From Chlorops oryzae (lineage: Eukaryota > Arthropoda > Insecta > Diptera > Chloropidae), in assembly GCA_020466095.1 (NCBI GenBank), contig CM035806.1, positions 165,215,871-165,279,870 of the forward strand: 64,000 bases of DNA, given 5' to 3'. Position numbers and translations under genes: made by a program. The notes below the pieces were generated by a model, which searched no databases, was not told the DNA's origin, and saw only the letters and a list, made by a program, of their open reading frames with translations. Below are positions 58,980 to 64,000 of this stretch, in pieces. Numbering within the stretch: position 1 is the first letter of the stretch; each line of letters starts with the position of its first letter.

Positions 58980-60100
58980 ACCTCTCCCTCCCGCTCTCTA
59001 CCTCACCCTTCCGCGCTCTACCTGTCTCCATCTCTCCATCTTTCCCTACCAGTTTTCCCTAACTATTTCTCTTCCTGTACCTCTCTTTAACCTTTTCTAT
59101 CTCTTCCTACCTCACCTTAACTTTATCTCTAACTCTTCTTTCATCTTTCTCTGTCTTCACCTTCATTTATCTCTACCATCTGTACACTTTCCCCTTTCTA
59201 CTTACCGCACTCTTTCTACCCTATTTCTTCTTCTCCCTTAGGCTATTTGCGAACCTTTTCTCTCATATCTCACAGGTGGCGCCTTATTGCCAAGTTGCCC
59301 ATCACTCATTATCGCCTCCATATTCTCCCTCTCTACCTCACTTATACATACTCGTATGTATAAATCGATGTGCTTCATGTAAAGATATAAGCGTTTGCCA
59401 AAGACATTGTACCGGTTGCCCCAAAGCATTTCTTTCAACCCACACCTCAGCGTCGTCATCGGCGACTGGTTTCTCCTTGACCTATGAACCTATCATTATC
59501 AATATTCAGATTTATGTTTTTCAGATGGCAAATTTTTCCTTGCATACCCGAATACCGCAGTCTCCTACAGAAGGAAAACATTTAAGCAGCTTCTTATCAT
59601 CTCGAAAGCCGTGTATCGCTTTCTGTGTGTAACATGCAATTTTTTTCTTCGATGAGTCGATTTTGGGGGATTACATATATGTATGTACATACGTACATAG
59701 GGTCTTTGACAGTGTACATGCGTTGGAAATGAAAAATTCGTCATTTCCTTCGACTGGCCTAGTTCCGATCAACTGTGAAATTTAATTGTTTGCGATTTTA
59801 CGTTGCAACGTAACGAATAAAACGAAAATCTCGTCGAATTCCCCAGCACCCCATAAACATTCATCAAAAGCAGTTTATTTATACATACATATGTATGTAT
59901 GTGTAAATAAGAAATAAAAATACTGCCATGTTTAAAAATAAACGGATCACATTCAATCATACGTTTCATCTTTTTATATTTAGCTCAAATACTATTGACA
60001 TTATTTCCGATCAGTCATTCATTCAATCATTCAAAAAAAAAAAAAAAAACGGAAAATTACCTACATACATATATCTCGAAGACGGTTCTACATAAAAATA
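58980..60100. other. Intron or spacer without a recognised exon
   Basis: Pyrimidine-rich at first, then mixed. I see no LRR exon or other coding segment. Confidence 0.4.
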
Positions 60101-60101
60101 A

Positions 60102-60808
60102 GTAAGGGTCTTACAGTCATGCGAGCCTGACAATAGAGAATACCCGACACAGACACACATGTTCAAATAATTTTTAATATCAAGAGGTGTTTAAGGCCAT
60201 AAAGGGCCCCATATACCGACTTTTGTTAAATTTCTTTATGAAAACCGCCCCTTTGCCACGCCCACTTTTCCAATTTTTTTCGCAATTCAAATCGGTGGCT
60301 TAAATATACGCTCAAATTCTAAGAATCATTGAAATACTTCGAAAAAGTTCGATTTTGGGGCAGTTTTGAGAGTTTTGTGTCAGACCCTAGTACTGGAGGT
60401 ACCCTTAATAATGGACCGATCAAGACATTTTTTGGAAGGATGTTTATGGCTACAAAGGAAGCATAAGTGCCAATTTTCGTTGAAGTCCCATTTGAATTTC
60501 GGGTGTAGGAGACAATTTTCGAAAAACGCCCTTCTGCCACGCCCACTTTTCAAAATTTTTTGAAAATCTGTACTTGCCTTTAAATATGTTCAAATACCAA
60601 ATTTCATCAAAATATCTTGAAAAACTTCGATTTTAGAGCATTTTTTGTGATTTGGGTAACAGACCCTAGTACTGGAGGTACCCCTAAAAATGGTCCGATC
60701 GGGTCCATTCTCGAACTTGTTCTTACTCATGTCCCCGTGAGCACGCATACCAAATTTCGTCAAGATAGCTCAACTTATTCGATAAGAAAACTGTATACAA
60801 ACTGACGG

Positions 60809-60846
<38 letters not shown>

Positions 60847-60986
60847 GGACGGACATGTCTAAATCGAATCTCCTGGTGACGCTGATCATTTCTATATATA
60901 TTTTTGTCTATCTCGACTGTTTCTGGGTGTTACACACAACCACACAAACGCAATATACCCTCGACACAGAGTGTGTCGGGTATAAA
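60102..60986 (-). repeat. Family A repeat, copy 5
   Basis: Full-length and the longest copy: from AAGTAAGGGTCTTACAGTC to GAGTGTGTCGGGTATAA. It has an expanded GACA/GACG tract (about 60805-60855). Confidence 0.82.
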
Positions 60987-61634
60987 CATGACTTTGAGAA
61001 AACCCAGTTCAAATTTTAGGTCATAGTAACGAACACCTGGCCGCGAGTTAATTCTTAAAACTATATATATGATTGTTTTCGGAGTTCGACTTTGGAACTT
61101 CGCAAAATTGATCTCACATAATGCATCCATCAATTAAACCAAAAAAAAAAATTTTAAAAAATCAGTAAAAAATCTTATAAAGATACGATTGCCAGTTCTG
61201 AGGCGGGCATATTTTAAAGTCCTATCAATAATACACCCCCCTTATACAACTTCCGGCAACTGAAATAAGGAACGGGCATTAGTCCTTTTATTCAGTTGCA
61301 TAGAGAGACATTTCAGCGCCGGGAGTACAATGGAGCAAATACCACGCCCGCCTCCTGCCCTAAATTAAAAGACCTTTATTAAACTTTAAATATGATTAAT
61401 GGTCCGCGCCCCCTTTGACCACCCTCATTGTGCTATTGCTTCTATTCGAGTATTTCTCTAAGTCTCATGTATAAACGTATTTATATGCGTGCATGTGTTT
61501 ATTAGAATTTTAAGACTGCCGATCTATTAATTTAAAATTTTCCTTCTTCTATAACGACTGTTAATTTTATCTAGATGGCAAAACCCACTAAGATTTTTAC
61601 CACTAGTCCAAATAAAACTTTCTTTCACGCTTTG
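60987..61634. other. Spacer without a recognised gene
   Basis: No exon, promoter or repeat terminus recognised. Confidence 0.4.
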
Positions 61635-61642
61635 GCCTTGAG

Positions 61643-62235
61643 TAGTGTTGAAACGATACCATTAAAGTATCGATACCAGTACTCATTCAATGTATCGAGA
61701 TAAAGTATCGATACCACTAAAATACCGAACCAAAAGTATCGATACTGGGTAGAACTTGCTCAAGATTAGGTAAATTTTTATGATTCTTGGTATTTTTCAC
61801 ATCATAACACAGGTAAGACAATACTTCAGTGTTTTAAAACAAATACGGCACTTTGTATTTGTGGAATCCAAGCGCGTAAGATGGATCCAGACCTTAGACT
61901 TGGCCATTTATTTTTGAATTACTGTTTCTTGTCAGCGCTGTCAATAATTTGGCGCAGGTTTTACCTTTAGATAATGAATAAACATCCCTTTTCCCTTTCT
62001 ATGAAAATGCTTAAGAAAAATCCATATCAAAATGAAATCGAAAAAATCCCTCAAAAAGGGAAAACCCCCTCAAATTTGCAGCACTAATACAAGGAAAATA
62101 TTATGAGTAAATATTGACTTTAAAGTATCGATACCGCGAAAATACTTGGTGGTAAGTATTGAGTACAAATTATACTCAGTATCGACTAAAAGTATTCGAT
62201 ATCAAGTAGTATTTACTCATTTTGTTTCAACACTA
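61643..62235 (-). mobile_element. hAT element family E, copy 2
   Basis: TAGTGTTGAAAC and GTTTCAACACTA ends with an exact 8-bp duplication GCCTTGAG (61635-61642, 62236-62243). It is the reverse complement of 7891-8482 with nearly equal length (593 and 592 bp), so both came from one internally deleted source. Confidence 0.92.
61797..61907 (-). pseudogene. BED zinc-finger remnant in hAT copy 2
   Basis: Same 36-codon frame as 8219-8329, starting MAKSKVWIHL and keeping CRIC. It ends at the same stop, so the truncation predates the spread of the two copies. Confidence 0.68.
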
Positions 62236-62243
62236 GCCTTGAG

Positions 62244-63547
62244 CGGCCCTTTTTTATTTTCGTGTAATCCTAAATACTACTCTGATGAACACGGATGAAC
62301 AGAGTGAATTGCATCCATGGAAAATAAAAACTTTTCAGAATAATCGATAAGAAGAATAAAATCCTGACCGTCTTCTACTTGCTATTGCTATAGAAAACGA
62401 TCATTCCAGACGATGAGGTAATTGTTTCGCAATGCGTTCCAGGTCAATGATCACGATCAATTTACTCTTTGATGACGAGGTTTCAAATCAATTTTTCAAA
62501 AAGCTATCTTCATCGAAAAAACAAAAACGAATACGATGATTGATAAATATGTACATATATTAGTTAATGCGTCAGCGTTTCCCAAACTTTTCTAGCTCGA
62601 CGATATGCGATTCATTGTTGCATTCATTCACTGCATTGAAATATTGGGCCCAATTTATGCAGTGCTCAGTGTGCAATGAGTAAACGTTTCGTCAAATTTC
62701 ATGAAATACTTAGGTTAAAAGGCAGCTCTTCAAATGTAGCTACAATGAAAATTCATTACTCATACAATGTGCGGGAAAATCGAACGGCGAATTCCATCCA
62801 CACATCATCGAATCTATTCTCATTTAACTAATGTACATTCATTGATCAATCAATCCCTCATGACTTATCATTTAAATGTGTGCAATATCCTATATACCTA
62901 TATCATTGCCTTTGTTTTGCGATATTATTTCATTAAACCCTCTTAACGTGCGATTTCGCCTTGTGCAGCCTTCACATAGCATCCATCGTCCTCTGCTCGA
63001 AGGACATGAAATACCCATTGAATGATTTTTGTAGTATCCCTGCAGTGATGAGCCGGTCAATTTCCTAAGAAGGACTGGCCTTTGACTGATCCATATCCTA
63101 CCGGTTATATTATAGCAGTTCGCTCCACAAAATTCGGCTAGCCGGCGGTCGGTTATCAAATGGGCTGGTTTTAGGCTACCCTGTAAATGACACTTTCATC
63201 AACTTTAAGAAATTGCCTTTTCATTTTCCTTATTTGACTAGCCGAAAACCAGACAAATTAACGACAATTGACCCAAAAAAAAAAAACAGCCGTTCTGCGG
63301 CCTAGTCCCTCTCCAATGACAGGCATGGCTACGGAACTGTTGGTTCTATGTCTGGTCTCATTGAACATCCAGTTCAATCTAACCCTCTCCAATGACAGGC
63401 CCATGTTAAAAAGGTCAGTTGAATATATTAGGAGTGGAATTATGAGGGGACTAGTACTGGTAACATGAAGGATTGACCGAAGGCTAAACTTGGGTCAGTC
63501 CATATTACTGCAGGGATGTACCCACAAACTAGAGCGGACCATCATAT
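62244..63547. other. Spacer without a recognised gene
   Basis: An 89-codon minus-strand frame at 62890-63159 has several Cys residues but no recognisable family. Partly repeated wording (CCTCTCCAATGACAGGC) occurs at 63309 and 63388. Confidence 0.35.
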
Positions 63548-63880
63548 GATAAAAAACACGTCAAATATTAGGAATTTTTGCAATTTGCACCTAATAGATA
63601 GAGTTTTTCAGGGTCGGTTTGTACTAAAACTATTTAAAATGAGTTCAGAGCTATAAATTGTGATAGATAGGAAATTAAAATATTGAACGGATTACGAGAT
63701 ATAGCCATAAGTAAGTGAGTAATTTAATTCTCGGCCCCACTTTTTGAAGTCTATTTAAAAAAAAAGTAAAGGTGACTTGACAAAACTGAGTGCGAGGCGT
63801 TGTTTTACTCACCGAGCACTTTCAAAAACAGTCGTCAAATTTTTTTTTACAAAACATGACCTCTAAAATGTCGCACAGTG
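63548..63880. repeat. Interspersed repeat family M, copy 2
   Basis: Nearly identical to 31640-31965 in the same orientation. It continues slightly further to the right before the two diverge. Confidence 0.75.
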
Positions 63881-64000
63881 TAATGGAGCCTCATAAAAAT
63901 TGAAAAAAAAGGACTTGATCCTTAAAAATCTAAAAATCGTTAAGCACAGTCATTACAAAATTTGTGCTCAGAATGGCTGTCACGGGTGTCACGAAAGGGA

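Noticed and set aside
62890..63159. Cys-containing 89-codon minus-strand frame, possible retroelement tail
   Set aside because: I could not match it to any RNase H or zinc-knuckle pattern with confidence.

Overview
This is a eukaryotic window, AT-rich and dense in repeats, and it reads as the genome of a higher (brachyceran) fly. The evidence is an epsin almost collinear with Drosophila liquid facets, a six-cysteine insect odorant-binding protein, short GT-AG introns, an arthropod-type initiator, and many small inverted-repeat elements with TA or 8-bp target duplications. Family-level placement (perhaps a tephritid-like fly) is only inference.

Four protein-coding genes can be supported. (1) A classic odorant-binding protein on the minus strand (3654-6481). 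It is split into five very short exons, which I assembled by hand; all five splice phases agree and the product is 150 residues with perfect six-cysteine spacing. (2) A single-exon secreted trypsin-like serine protease on the plus strand (about 15496-16750). It has an N-terminal repeat region, and one extra base in an A run shifts the frame before the catalytic serine. (3) The epsin lqf on the minus strand (23479-27995), with eight coding exons: ENTH, two ubiquitin-interacting motifs, a clathrin box, DPW and NPF motifs, and a long Asn-rich C-terminal tail. (4) A large secreted leucine-rich-repeat protein on the minus strand (54552-57815). It has 17 visible repeats, an LRRCT-like cap and a Thr/Pro-rich tail; its first exons lie outside the window.

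Most of the rest is mobile-element debris, which I grouped into families by terminal repeats. They include a hAT-type MITE ending CAGGGACGTGAACCGG (three copies with exact 8-bp duplications), a hAT element that still encodes a BED zinc finger, and TA-flanked elements ending CCCAGCGG or CCCAGCCGG. One of these families carries a tRNA-like segment. There are also pogo/Tc1-like MITEs starting CAGTG or CAGTA, TTAA-flanked pairs, an 0.85-kb repeat present five times, and remnants of RTE-type and RNase H-bearing non-LTR retrotransposons. Several are nested, so insertion order can be read from the sequence. Simple-sequence arrays lie at 17.4-17.8, 54.1-54.5 and 58.1-59.0 kb.

The genes do not form a pathway or cluster. 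They are ordinary fly genes separated by transposon-filled introns and spacers. I found no CRISPR array, operon, rRNA or convincing functional tRNA gene, and no clear novel system. The most useful leads are the hidden OBP, the protease frameshift, the epsin tail, the tRNA-like segment carried inside a DNA-transposon family, and the element built from a three-part 43-bp higher-order repeat.
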